30,248 bases of DNA. Source: a virus. How positions within the stretch are numbered: the first letter of the stretch is position 1; each line of letters opens with the position of its first letter. Made by a program: the position numbers and the translations under genes. The notes beneath the pieces were generated by a model. It saw only the letters and a program-made list of their open reading frames with translations. It did no database searches and was not told where the DNA came from. The stretch is from positions 1 through 30,248 of the IMG/VR virus record IMGVR_UViG_3300030329_005692. One strand, written 5' to 3'. Positions 25,667-30,248 of the stretch are shown here, one piece after another.

Positions 25667-26325
25667 CTCACGTATCTATCTCTTCCCGTGTTGAAACCGG
25701 AGGGGGGTCGGGTTTTGTCTTTGTAAAAGTGATGGGCTCCCAGGACACCCTGCAACTCAACGTCTTTGTTCTTAGACCAATGGCTTTTGGGTATCTTCCC
25801 GGTCTTGTACTGCTTAGCCACTTTAACCGGATTCAAGTAATGATCGGCATCTATGAGATCACCCGTGGAATCATATACATAAGGAGCACCCCCATCCCCA
25901 TCCATGAATCTACCGGCAATCTCATACGCTTCGTCAAAAACGGCATTGCCTGTGTTCGGTTTCAATTTCTCGAGAGCTTTATATATTTTCTTCTCGTCCG
26001 GCGTCTTATTTCTCCATACGGAGAATTGATCGGGCTGTTTTATCACATCTGTGTAATTAGAAGGGTAATTAGTGTCCTCCTTTCGGTTTCTCAGCACATT
26101 GGCCACCGCCTCCATGCCTTCCGGACCCTCACCCCTAGCCTCTCCATACAAGGTTCTGGCGAACAAAAGCCTTCTTTTTTCCCAATTTTCCTTGTCCTGT
26201 TTGACGGCTTCGGGGGTTACGTCCTCCACGTTGTACTCGGGAGCCGCCGCCTTCGCCTTCTCCTGCGCCGCCACCATTGCGGCCGCTCTCTCCATAGGCA
26301 GGATTTCTGTGAAATAATCAGCCAT
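25663..26325 (-). CDS. SleB-like cell-wall hydrolase (Hydrolase_2 type)
   Basis: This 220-aa protein is probably a peptidoglycan-cleaving enzyme used in lysis or in entry. After about 50 helical residues the family signature appears: LFARTLYGEARGEG with the likely catalytic E62, then EAVANVLRNR at 72-81. Later come WRNKTPDE and the closing GAHHFYKDK at 196-204, which matches the 'G.thFy' end of SleB/CwlJ-type hydrolases. No signal peptide or membrane anchor is present, so export would need a holin or delivery in the virion. ATG 26325 overlaps the TGA of the upstream 33-aa gene (TGATG) and its stop overlaps the next gene. Its place inside the packaging/structural operon is compatible with either an endolysin or a virion-associated lysin. 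Confidence 0.88.
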   Translation of the reverse strand: MADYFTEILPMERAAAMVAAQEKAKAAAPEYNVEDVTPEAVKQDKENWEKRRLLFARTLYGEARGEGPEGMEAVANVLRNRKEDTNYPSNYTDVIKQPDQFSVWRNKTPDEKKIYKALEKLKPNTGNAVFDEAYEIAGRFMDGDGGAPYVYDSTGDLIDADHYLNPVKVAKQYKTGKIPKSHWSKNKDVELQGVLGAHHFYKDKTRPPSGFNTGRDRYVR

Positions 26326-26426
26326 CAGTACTTCTTCCGGCCTTTGGCCTTTTTCTTTCGAATTTTGGCCTTTTTCTTGGGCGGTCGGCCCCTCTTGCTT
26401 CCGTATGTTCCTTTTCCGTATGGCAT
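26325..26426 (-). CDS. 33-aa extremely basic AT-hook-like miniprotein
   Basis: This very short gene has excellent signals. A perfect purine-rich ribosome site (GAGGAGGAG) stands 5 nt before ATG 26426, and the TGA overlaps the ATG of the SleB-like gene. The product begins MPYGKGTYGSKRGRPPKKKA and ends in RKKKAKGRKKY. Sixteen of 33 residues are Lys or Arg and none is acidic. KRGRPPKKK is the classic AT-hook pattern (GRP core flanked by basic residues) that binds the minor groove of AT-rich DNA. A protamine-like role in compacting or contacting DNA during packaging is a reasonable inference, given that terL is two genes downstream. Ribosome or RNA binding is an alternative. Confidence 0.82.
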   Translation of the reverse strand: MPYGKGTYGSKRGRPPKKKAKIRKKKAKGRKKY

Positions 26427-26428
26427 GA

Positions 26429-26629
26429 TTACTCCTCCTCTTCCGGTAGTTTATCCAAAAACTCGGGATCGGCGTCGAATTCGATCACGCCATCACCCAA
26501 AACCTCGTTTATCACCTCCACGACGGACCCAACCATGTCGGTAAGGTCTATATCGGACTCCAATTGCCACCTTAGCAGCATGGAAGTCAAATCGTGCTTG
26601 AATTTAAGCTTCTGTTCCTCTGGATCCAT
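26429..26629 (-). CDS. 66-aa acidic hypothetical protein
   Basis: I recognise no family. The frame is open back to a TTG at 26638, but the ATG at 26629 is preferred because GGAG lies about 10 nt before it and sits too close to the TTG. The 3' end of the upstream gene overlaps it by 26 nt. The protein begins MDPEEQKLKFKHDLTSMLLR and ends in an acidic tail (FLDKLPEEEE), whose codons also form the ribosome site of the next, strongly basic miniprotein. The helical, acidic character could suit a small partner of that basic protein, but this is only suggested by adjacency. Confidence 0.75.
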   Translation of the reverse strand: MDPEEQKLKFKHDLTSMLLRWQLESDIDLTDMVGSVVEVINEVLGDGVIEFDADPEFLDKLPEEEE

Positions 26630-27023
26630 CGCTTTCAATCTCCAATACCTCCGCCATAGGCAGAGATTCAGTGTATGTGTTCATTATTTCACCCAAAGCC
26701 ACCCCGGAACTGCGAACGCGCTTCATTATCTCGTCCGGAGACGCCGCTTTCCGGGTTTTATCGTCCACGGTGATGTCATGACGGGTCGCGGGCTTGCCGA
26801 ATCCGTACTCCAGCATCAATCTTGCGCTCGTCAAACGGGTGGAATGGTCCGGCACCTCCTCATAACGCATACCCCTCTGGTCTTCGAGCGTTGCCCCGCG
26901 GACAATCTGAGTCGCCCCCATGCCATTTCGGAGAACATCCACGGCTTTTTCGAAATCCTGGTCCTCTATGTACTTATGGACGTCCTCTCGAAGCCGTTTG
27001 GGAGTCTGTTTTCGTATCGCCAT
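26604..27023 (-). CDS. 139-aa protein, candidate small terminase subunit
   Basis: The ATG overlaps the upstream TAA (TAATG), so it is likely coupled. The protein starts MAIRKQTPKRLREDVHKYIE. It has a helical N-terminus and a segment RLTSARLMLEYGFGKPATRH at about residues 62-81, then a more acidic C-terminal part. The 'A...lL....GkP' pattern occurs in DNA-binding phage proteins of the small-terminase or related helix-turn-helix type. Location upstream of terL, a size near that of small terminases and a basic N-terminus agree with a role in recognising DNA for packaging. No clear helix-turn-helix could be defined by eye and three genes separate it from terL, so this call is tentative. Confidence 0.75.
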   Translation of the reverse strand: MAIRKQTPKRLREDVHKYIEDQDFEKAVDVLRNGMGATQIVRGATLEDQRGMRYEEVPDHSTRLTSARLMLEYGFGKPATRHDITVDDKTRKAASPDEIMKRVRSSGVALGEIMNTYTESLPMAEVLEIESDGSRGTEA

Positions 27024-27547
27024 TATCGCCTGTAGGCTCTCGATGCGCCATATTTAGGGTTCCCTGTGTAAAATCCAGGTCTTCCGAGCCTTTCCTCCGC
27101 CTTTTTGTTTTTTTCGAAAGTGTCAAAGCTCAAATTGTATCCTTCGGGGAACAAACCAGCGGCTATACCCCTTTCCACCCAATCGGGGTTTTGACCCCCT
27201 GCAAATCTTGCCGCTTGCTGCCCTCTAGCCGCTTGCACGGGGCCTGGAGCATGGCGGGGGAGGTTTATAAGAGGTTTTGCGGGTTGTTGACCCTGATTTC
27301 CGCCTGGTCCAGCGGCCCCGGCGGCCCCGGCAGGGCCATGCATACCGGCTTCGGTGTCGTCCTTTGGCTCGGGTATAGTCACTTGCGGTCGATAAGGATC
27401 TATTCTGGAATCTAGCGGAGCCCATCCTCCGGAATTGGTCATGCCTCCGGCACCGGAGCTTGCGTTAAAGGTCGGTGGCGGCATGTTGGCGGCCAAAGCC
27501 CCCCAGTCAATGTCTTCTGGGAATAGTGGGTTGTATTGTACAGGCAT
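27023..27547 (-). CDS. 174-aa Pro/Gly-rich protein with collagen-like segment
   Basis: ATG 27547 has AAGGA 5 nt upstream and follows the previous gene by 8 nt. The first third is Pro/Asn/Gly-rich (MPVQYNPLFPEDIDWGALAA). The middle has seven Gly-X-Y triplets (GMHGPAGAAGAAGPGGNQGQ), a short collagen-like stretch. The last third is more ordered and basic (GIAAGLFPEGYNLSFDTFEK; FYTGNPKYGASRAYRR). Collagen-like repeats occur in phage virion proteins as trimerising or spacer segments, so a minor structural role is plausible. Seven triplets is short for a stable triple helix, and it may simply be a flexible linker. Confidence 0.8.
   Translation of the reverse strand: MPVQYNPLFPEDIDWGALAANMPPPTFNASSGAGGMTNSGGWAPLDSRIDPYRPQVTIPEPKDDTEAGMHGPAGAAGAAGPGGNQGQQPAKPLINLPRHAPGPVQAARGQQAARFAGGQNPDWVERGIAAGLFPEGYNLSFDTFEKNKKAEERLGRPGFYTGNPKYGASRAYRR
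27284..27346 (-). repeat. Collagen-like Gly-X-Y triplets (7 units)
   Basis: Seven consecutive Gly-X-Y codon triplets are read on the minus strand: GMH, GPA, GAA, GAA, GPG, GNQ, GQQ. The DNA is locally GC-rich because of glycine, alanine and proline codons. Confidence 0.75.
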
Positions 27548-27555
27548 TGGATTCC

Positions 27556-28056
27556 TTATTTAGAGGCAAAAATACCGTCGGGTTTATATCTAGCTGTGGG
27601 GTGCACCACCATGCCTTGGGGGTTAAGATATGCATATTTACGGCGTCTATCCCTGCGTTCGGCGTCTTTTAGCATGGATTCGTATTCGCGTCTTTGTTTT
27701 TCGCTAAAAAGACTTGTGTCTATTTGCGGTGCCCCGGGATTGATGTAATCGGGTGTGGGGACCCCTCCATATCCTTCACCTCCCTCTTCAGCTATTCTCT
27801 TATTTAAATCACCCACCCGGGCTATATCTTTTTTTTGCTGGTTTTCGACCTGTTTCCATTCAGGGAGTGGAGGGTTATCTTGCAGGTATATACGATGTCT
27901 TTTATTCCTTTGCCAATCGTGATCCTGCTCTGGTGACGGAGGTCTGGGCGTGTTCATAGGAGAATTAGGCCCGAAAACCAATTTACCGTGTCTCCTAGGC
28001 CGTGTGTCCCTTTTCACAAAGGGATTTACTTCAGCAAATGGATTAACTTCTGGCAT
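27556..28056 (-). CDS. 166-aa proline-rich hypothetical protein, first gene of the main operon
   Basis: The frame is open upstream to a TTG near 28128, but the ATG at 28056-28054 is chosen because a perfect AAGGAG lies 6 nt before it. The protein begins MPEVNPFAEVNPFVKRDTRP with a small EVNPF duplication. It is rich in Pro, Arg and Asn, then becomes helical and strongly charged (YESMLKDAERRDRRRKYAYL). It ends with a motif (GMVVHPTARYKPDGIFASK) of unknown meaning. No membrane segment, signal peptide or enzyme motif is visible. It is the first gene after the long leader region, so it would head the operon that runs through terL, the giant genes and the portal. Confidence 0.8.
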   Translation of the reverse strand: MPEVNPFAEVNPFVKRDTRPRRHGKLVFGPNSPMNTPRPPSPEQDHDWQRNKRHRIYLQDNPPLPEWKQVENQQKKDIARVGDLNKRIAEEGGEGYGGVPTPDYINPGAPQIDTSLFSEKQRREYESMLKDAERRDRRRKYAYLNPQGMVVHPTARYKPDGIFASK

Positions 28057-28135
28057 GACAAACTCCTTACGCGCGCGAGTGTATATATTTATGGGAATAT
28101 GGGTTCCCTTTTTAAAAGTGTTTTTCAATATAAGA

Positions 28136-28167
28136 GGGGGGAGGTACGGGGGGCAAGGGGAAAAGGG
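28136..28167 (+). other. Canonical G-quadruplex motif on the plus strand
   Basis: Four guanine runs of 6, 6, 4 and 3 (28136-28141, 28148-28153, 28157-28160, 28165-28167) are separated by loops of 6, 3 and 4 nt, which meets the G3+N1-7 rule. The G-rich strand is the template for the main operon, about 80-110 nt upstream of its first start codon. Confidence 0.75.
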
Positions 28168-28307
28168 ACCCAGTTTTTGTGTAATTGCTAGTTAGTTCCT
28201 AAGTTGAGTGATAGTTTGGTACCCGCGGGGGATGGGGGTAGGGTCGCACGCCAGTGTGTCTTTGTTATCTGGTGGTTGGCAAGTCGATGGTCAAGTGTGC
28301 CACGACA

Positions 28308-28344
28308 AAGGGGAGCCAACCAACTGAATGGTCGACTCCCCCTT
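28308..28344 (-). terminator. Terminator-like hairpin after the 64-aa gene
   Basis: Five base pairs (28308-28312 with 28340-28344), a one-base bulge, then nine pairs including G-U (28313-28321 with 28330-28338) close an 8-nt loop. It begins 4 nt after the TAA of the 64-aa gene. Only three Ts follow directly on the minus strand, so it may be a weak terminator or an mRNA 3'-end stabiliser. Confidence 0.5.
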
Positions 28345-28348
28345 GGGA

Positions 28349-28543
28349 TTAATATAGACGACGGTGTTTATCTTCTCGTCGTTGTGCAATCTTTTCAATT
28401 GCTTGGTCTGCACGGAATACTTCCGCTTCCAATTTGGTGAATTGTTCTTCCGTCAGCAGTTTTTGCATGACGATTAGTAATTTCTTGTTGGGGCTGAACA
28501 AGTCTTCCCACGCTTGGTTATGATTAGAATGGTACATCTTCAT
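28349..28543 (-). CDS. 64-aa hypothetical protein
   Basis: I recognise no family. ATG 28543 lies within the last codons of the 162-aa gene (20-nt overlap in another frame), suggesting coupled translation. It is the last gene before the leader region and ends just before a hairpin. The product starts MKMYHSNHNQAWEDLFSPNK and becomes a charged amphipathic helix (LTEEQFTKLEAEVFRADQAI) with a basic end (RREDKHRRLY). It could dimerise through the helix. Nothing ties it to a pathway. A later in-frame ATG at residue 3 is an alternative start. Confidence 0.62.
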   Translation of the reverse strand: MKMYHSNHNQAWEDLFSPNKKLLIVMQKLLTEEQFTKLEAEVFRADQAIEKIAQRREDKHRRLY

Positions 28544-29012
28544 CCCAGTCTTCTAGATAGCACACGAGGTCATAGAGGTCTTGGTCAATCTTGTACTGGA
28601 ACGGTTTGTCCCAGAGTTCTATGAACACTTTGCCGTGCTCGTTCTCTACGCTTGGGATGTTCCACTGCCACCCTGCTTGCGTGTGCTTGTTCATTTCATT
28701 TGCGAAGTCCGTGAACAAACCGTCGCAATTGTCGTTGACTACGATGATAGCACATGCGTCGCCGAAGTTCGGCTTCCAGAGTCGGTTGGACTCTTTGAAC
28801 CGTTTGTACTCCTCTCGGATGTGGTGAGGGTATTCTCGTTCTCCGTTCTCCATGTGATCCCATTTACGCTCTAACTGTTCCCAGTCGTTCTGGTGCAGGA
28901 GCTTCGGGGTTTGGATAGAGGTTGCGAACTTCGTCATATTCCACATGGCTATGATTACTTCGAGTAACCTTCTTGCTATGCGGCTTGATTCAGCTTTCTT
29001 GTATTGATTCAT
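28524..29012 (-). CDS. 162-aa hypothetical protein under the repeated upstream element
   Basis: ATG 29012 has a good AAGGAAG ribosome site 7 nt upstream. A copy of the conserved 30-bp element lies 33-62 nt before the start. The N-terminus is basic and helical (MNQYKKAESSRIARRLLEVI). The middle has a possible alpha/beta core (WKPNFGDACAIIVVNDNCDG), and the C-terminus is Trp/Asp-rich and acidic (YDLVCYLEDWDEDVPF). I recognise no family or catalytic motif. Its separate promoter-like element and intergenic spacing suggest it belongs to an earlier or independently controlled unit, not the virion operon. Confidence 0.82.
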   Translation of the reverse strand: MNQYKKAESSRIARRLLEVIIAMWNMTKFATSIQTPKLLHQNDWEQLERKWDHMENGEREYPHHIREEYKRFKESNRLWKPNFGDACAIIVVNDNCDGLFTDFANEMNKHTQAGWQWNIPSVENEHGKVFIELWDKPFQYKIDQDLYDLVCYLEDWDEDVPF

Positions 29013-29044
29013 GGTGTGTCTTCCTTGTTGAGGATTAGTGATTA

Positions 29045-29074
29045 CACAAACCTTCGTGAGTAACCCTTAGTGAC
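29045..29074 (-). promoter_or_regulatory. Conserved 30-bp upstream element, copy A
   Basis: Read on the minus strand it is GTCACTAAGGGTTACTCACG followed by AAGGTTTGTG. It matches copy B (30186-30215) at 26 of 30 positions and ends 32 nt before the 162-aa gene. TCACTAAGGG resembles the core of T7-family RNA-polymerase promoters (T3-type TCACTAAAGGG). The part downstream of the GGG is also conserved, so a leader-RNA or protein-binding element is equally possible. Confidence 0.6.
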
Positions 29075-29148
29075 GGATTGGATTACCTAATGCGTTCGAC
29101 CGCGATGATAGCGTCTGATTGCAGGTGTATTCAGGCGCCCGCCGATTG

Positions 29149-29178
29149 AGGGAGGGTGGTGGTGGGGTTGCGGTTGGT
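29149..29178 (+). other. G-rich tract in the non-coding element
   Basis: GGGAGGGTGGTGGTGGGG plus further GG pairs form a guanine-rich tract that could make a two-tier quadruplex. Only three runs reach three Gs, so it misses the strict four-run rule. Confidence 0.45.
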
Positions 29179-29182
29179 AGAA

Positions 29183-29214
29183 GTCGCGTTTCAAATCTTT
29201 GATTTGCCAGCGAC
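29183..29214. repeat. Hairpin 1 of the structured intergenic element
   Basis: Outer arms GTCGC/GCGAC (29183-29187, 29210-29214) and inner arms CAAATC/GATTTG (29192-29197, 29201-29206) enclose a 3-nt loop. It abuts the long fold-back starting at 29215 with no spacer. Confidence 0.7.
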
Positions 29215-29329
29215 CCGCCCACTGCGTGGGGGCACTGGGCTGTGGCTCCAGCTGTCCAGCTTGGCGAGATGATTGCTCCGCAATCAGCATGCCAAGGTGA
29301 TGACAGCGAAGGGCCCAGGCAGTGGGCGG
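29215..29329. ncRNA. Long nested fold-back (36 bp in 115 nt): candidate structured RNA or origin
   Basis: Five perfect helices nest inside one another. They are 29215-29225 with 29319-29329 (11 bp), 29235-29240 with 29313-29318 (6 bp), 29251-29256 with 29302-29307 (6 bp), 29260-29265 with 29291-29296 (6 bp), and 29270-29276 with 29280-29286 (7 bp), closing a 3-nt loop. Internal loops are small (9/0, 10/5, 3/5, 4/4). No gene covers this DNA. The frames open here on the minus strand run into the terminator and have no ribosome site. So much pairing in so short a span is unlikely by chance. It could be a non-coding RNA (either strand), a replication or packaging site, or an mRNA-leader structure for the 162-aa gene. 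The sequence does not decide which. Confidence 0.55.
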
Positions 29330-29331
29330 AC

Positions 29332-29353
29332 GGGCATGATGGATGGGCATGAT
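29332..29353. repeat. Short direct repeat, 13-nt period
   Basis: GGGCATGAT occurs at 29332-29340 and again at 29345-29353, separated by GGAT. It lies immediately beside the long fold-back, as binding-site repeats often do at origins or operators. No function can be read from it directly. Confidence 0.6.
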
Positions 29354-29370
29354 AGTGGACGGAGCGAGGA

Positions 29371-29385
29371 GCCCGCCCTGCGGGC
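29371..29385. repeat. GC-only hairpin with 3-nt loop
   Basis: GCCCGC-CCT-GCGGGC forms six GC pairs. It is flanked by GAGCGAGGA and GACGAGCGA, and followed on the plus strand by A5-T8, so it could act as a weak plus-strand terminator, although 13 nt separate stem and T-run. Confidence 0.6.
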
Positions 29386-29414
29386 GACGAGCGAAAAATT
29401 TTTTTTCGAGACAC

Positions 29415-29449
29415 AAAAAAACCCACACCCGAACGAGTCGAGTGTGGGT
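29415..29449 (-). terminator. Rho-independent terminator of the 206-aa gene
   Basis: On the minus strand ACCCACAC (29449-29442) pairs with GTGTGGGT (29428-29421) around a loop that can pair further (CG...CG), followed at once by a run of seven Ts. It starts 25 nt after the stop of the 206-aa gene, as expected for the end of that transcript. Confidence 0.9.
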
Positions 29450-29474
29450 CTTTAAGTTTAAGTTGAGGGTTAGA

Positions 29475-30095
29475 TTAGAATACTGGAACGAACTCGGGTG
29501 ATTGCCTTATGGCTCCGAGGTTGTCGGTGTACTCGTACTGATTAATTTTCTTCAGTACGAGGTTAAGCCCAACGAGTCGGGAGAGTTGAAACTCCCAACT
29601 GATGATAGGCGTATCCCCTTTCATCGAGTACGGAGCGTTTTTCCAGTCTCCTTCTTCGAAGGATTTGATGTCCTCTGCGGTGAGTTTGTCGACATCTTGC
29701 GTGATGTCTCCGCCGAGGAGTTCGGTTAGGAGTTTGGTTGCGATTGCAAGTTGGTTGGACTTGCGTTCGCCGTAGCTCCAGTTGTACTCGTAAGATGCAG
29801 GGTCTTTGGAGTGAGGACGGCTAACCTCTCCGCTTCCACGGATGGCGTTGTAATCCTCTTTCCCCGTTTGACCGAGTGATAGTCCGAAGAATCCATCCTC
29901 TATCGAGTCTGCGGTATAGTGCAGATTGAAGGAAGGGTTAGTGGATTTCCGAGGGAAGAATCCTCGGTTCTCGAGTCTAACGATTCTCACATTGAGTGTG
30001 GTTCCGATTTCCATTGTGAAGATGGTTTCGGGTTCGCTGGTATCAATCTCATTGCCTGTTTTGATACTTGCGAGTATGTCTATTTTCTTTGTCAT
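29475..30095 (-). CDS. 206-aa hypothetical protein in its own transcription unit
   Basis: I recognise no family. The gene lies between a long leader with copy B of the conserved element and a strong terminator, so it forms a one-gene unit. The start is ATG 30095, with a modest AAAGAA upstream. The protein begins MTKKIDILASIKTGNEIDTS, then a beta-rich stretch (IGTTLNVRIVRLENRGFFPR; NPSFNLHYTADSIEDGFFGL) and a helical segment (RKSNQLAIATKLLTELLGGD). It ends with more strands and an aromatic acidic tip (SPEFVPVF). The short hydrophobic C-terminus after polar sequence recalls tails by which phage single-strand DNA-binding proteins contact partners, but no OB-fold signature is clear. The function is left open. 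Confidence 0.83.
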   Translation of the reverse strand: MTKKIDILASIKTGNEIDTSEPETIFTMEIGTTLNVRIVRLENRGFFPRKSTNPSFNLHYTADSIEDGFFGLSLGQTGKEDYNAIRGSGEVSRPHSKDPASYEYNWSYGERKSNQLAIATKLLTELLGGDITQDVDKLTAEDIKSFEEGDWKNAPYSMKGDTPIISWEFQLSRLVGLNLVLKKINQYEYTDNLGAIRQSPEFVPVF

Positions 30096-30151
30096 TGTTC
30101 TTTAGGTTTGCGGGTCACGCTTGCATTAGTTAGCGAGGGCTTTATGCCTTA

Positions 30152-30178
30152 TGGTTTCCAATAGCTTTTTGAAAACCA
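30152..30178 (-). promoter_or_regulatory. Leader hairpin upstream of the 206-aa gene
   Basis: TGGTTTTC and GGAAACCA pair (8 bp, one G-U) around an 11-nt A-rich loop, between copy B and the start codon. It would form in the mRNA leader and might affect translation or stability. It is too far from the start to hide it directly. Confidence 0.45.
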
Positions 30179-30185
30179 AAATCCG

Positions 30186-30215
30186 CACAAACCTCCGTGT
30201 GTAACCCTCAGTAAC
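30186..30215 (-). promoter_or_regulatory. Conserved 30-bp upstream element, copy B
   Basis: Minus-strand reading is GTTACTGAGGGTTACACACG followed by GAGGTTTGTG. It lies 90 nt upstream of the 206-aa start, and 26 of 30 positions match copy A. Beyond the element the two flanks diverge quickly, which marks the conserved part as functional, not a large duplication. Confidence 0.6.
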
Positions 30216-30248
30216 TGATGATAGCTCCAGAAACCTGTCGCTCCTGCA

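Larger units (their letters stand above)
28057..28348 (-). promoter_or_regulatory. Gene-free leader/regulatory region before the main operon
   Basis: There is no ATG-initiated minus-strand frame here and no convincing plus-strand gene. From upstream to downstream (minus-strand reading) it holds a terminator-like hairpin, a C-rich stretch whose complement is a G-quadruplex motif, and an AT-rich leader of about 50 nt (TAAATATATAC). A small fold (GGGAA...TTCCC) lies in the leader, and the AAGGAG ribosome site of the 166-aa gene ends the region. A sigma-70 promoter is not clear: the candidate boxes are poorly spaced. The promoter for the main operon most likely lies here, but its exact position cannot be read. 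Confidence 0.5.

Noticed and set aside
25636-26544. 302-aa plus-strand open frame
   Set aside because: It lies opposite four tightly coupled minus-strand genes, including the well supported SleB-like hydrolase, and its product has no recognisable motif.
28057-28128. Sigma-70 promoter for the main operon
   Set aside because: Candidate boxes such as TTGAAA, TTTAAA and TATATA exist in the AT-rich leader, but no pair has acceptable spacing, so no precise promoter is reported.
29215-29329. Miniature transposon (MITE) explanation for the long inverted repeat
   Set aside because: The pairing runs through the whole element with small loops instead of terminal arms only, and no target-site duplication is seen at its edges.
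29067-29428. Two overlapping minus-strand open frames (113 and 119 aa)
   Set aside because: They cover the terminator T-run and the hairpin-rich element, overlap each other in different frames, lack ribosome sites and have compositions dictated by GC-rich inverted repeats.
30124-30190. Possible 20-aa leader peptide starting at GTG in copy B
   Set aside because: GGAGG lies only 3 nt from the GTG, and copy A has a stop immediately after the equivalent GTG, so the frame is not conserved between copies.

Overview
This window is part of the genome of a tailed double-stranded DNA bacteriophage. The large terminase subunit, the portal protein, a cell-wall hydrolase and tail-fibre/adhesin-type proteins are recognisable from their motifs. 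Nothing in the window identifies the host. The genetic code looks standard, since TAA, TAG and TGA all end genes. Every supported gene lies on the minus strand, so genes are read from high to low coordinates. No tRNA, CRISPR array, integrase or insertion sequence was seen.

Right part (about 28.3-30.2 kb): three small genes of unknown function (206, 162 and 64 aa) separated by real intergenic space. Two copies of a 30-bp element (26/30 identical) lie upstream of the 206-aa and 162-aa genes and look like phage promoters or leader elements. Between these genes, after a strong intrinsic terminator, lies about 330 bp of non-coding DNA packed with inverted repeats. It includes a nested fold-back of 36 base pairs in 115 nt, with a second hairpin abutting it. 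This is the least explained structure in the window. A second gene-free stretch (28.06-28.35 kb) holds a terminator-like hairpin and a canonical four-run G-quadruplex motif, and leads into the main operon.

Main operon (28.06 kb down to the left edge): genes are packed with overlapping or nearly overlapping stops and starts (ATGA, TGATG, TAATG). In order they are: two small proline/glycine-rich proteins, one with a collagen-like stretch; a candidate small terminase subunit; a 66-aa acidic protein; a 33-aa extremely basic AT-hook-like miniprotein; a SleB-type cell-wall hydrolase; a 380-aa unknown; and the large terminase. Three giant genes (1192, 2491 and 1815 codons) follow and fill 16.5 kb, more than half of the window. 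After them come the portal, four small unknown genes, a tail-fibre-like protein, a 44-aa gene, a short 98-aa adhesin-like protein, a LamG/FCCH-type adhesin, an 83-aa unknown, and the start of a membrane-anchored coiled-coil protein.

How it fits together (inference): the operon encodes DNA packaging (terminase, portal), lysis or cell-wall entry (SleB), host recognition (fibres), and probably a set of giant proteins delivered with the genome. The 2491-aa protein carries an HExxH zincin-like site and a hydrophobic Gly/Ala-rich segment. The 1815-aa protein resembles the LPD38-type 'large polyvalent protein' group. Inserting about 16.5 kb of such genes between terminase and portal is unusual. No major capsid protein could be recognised in the window, so it either lies outside or is too divergent to see.
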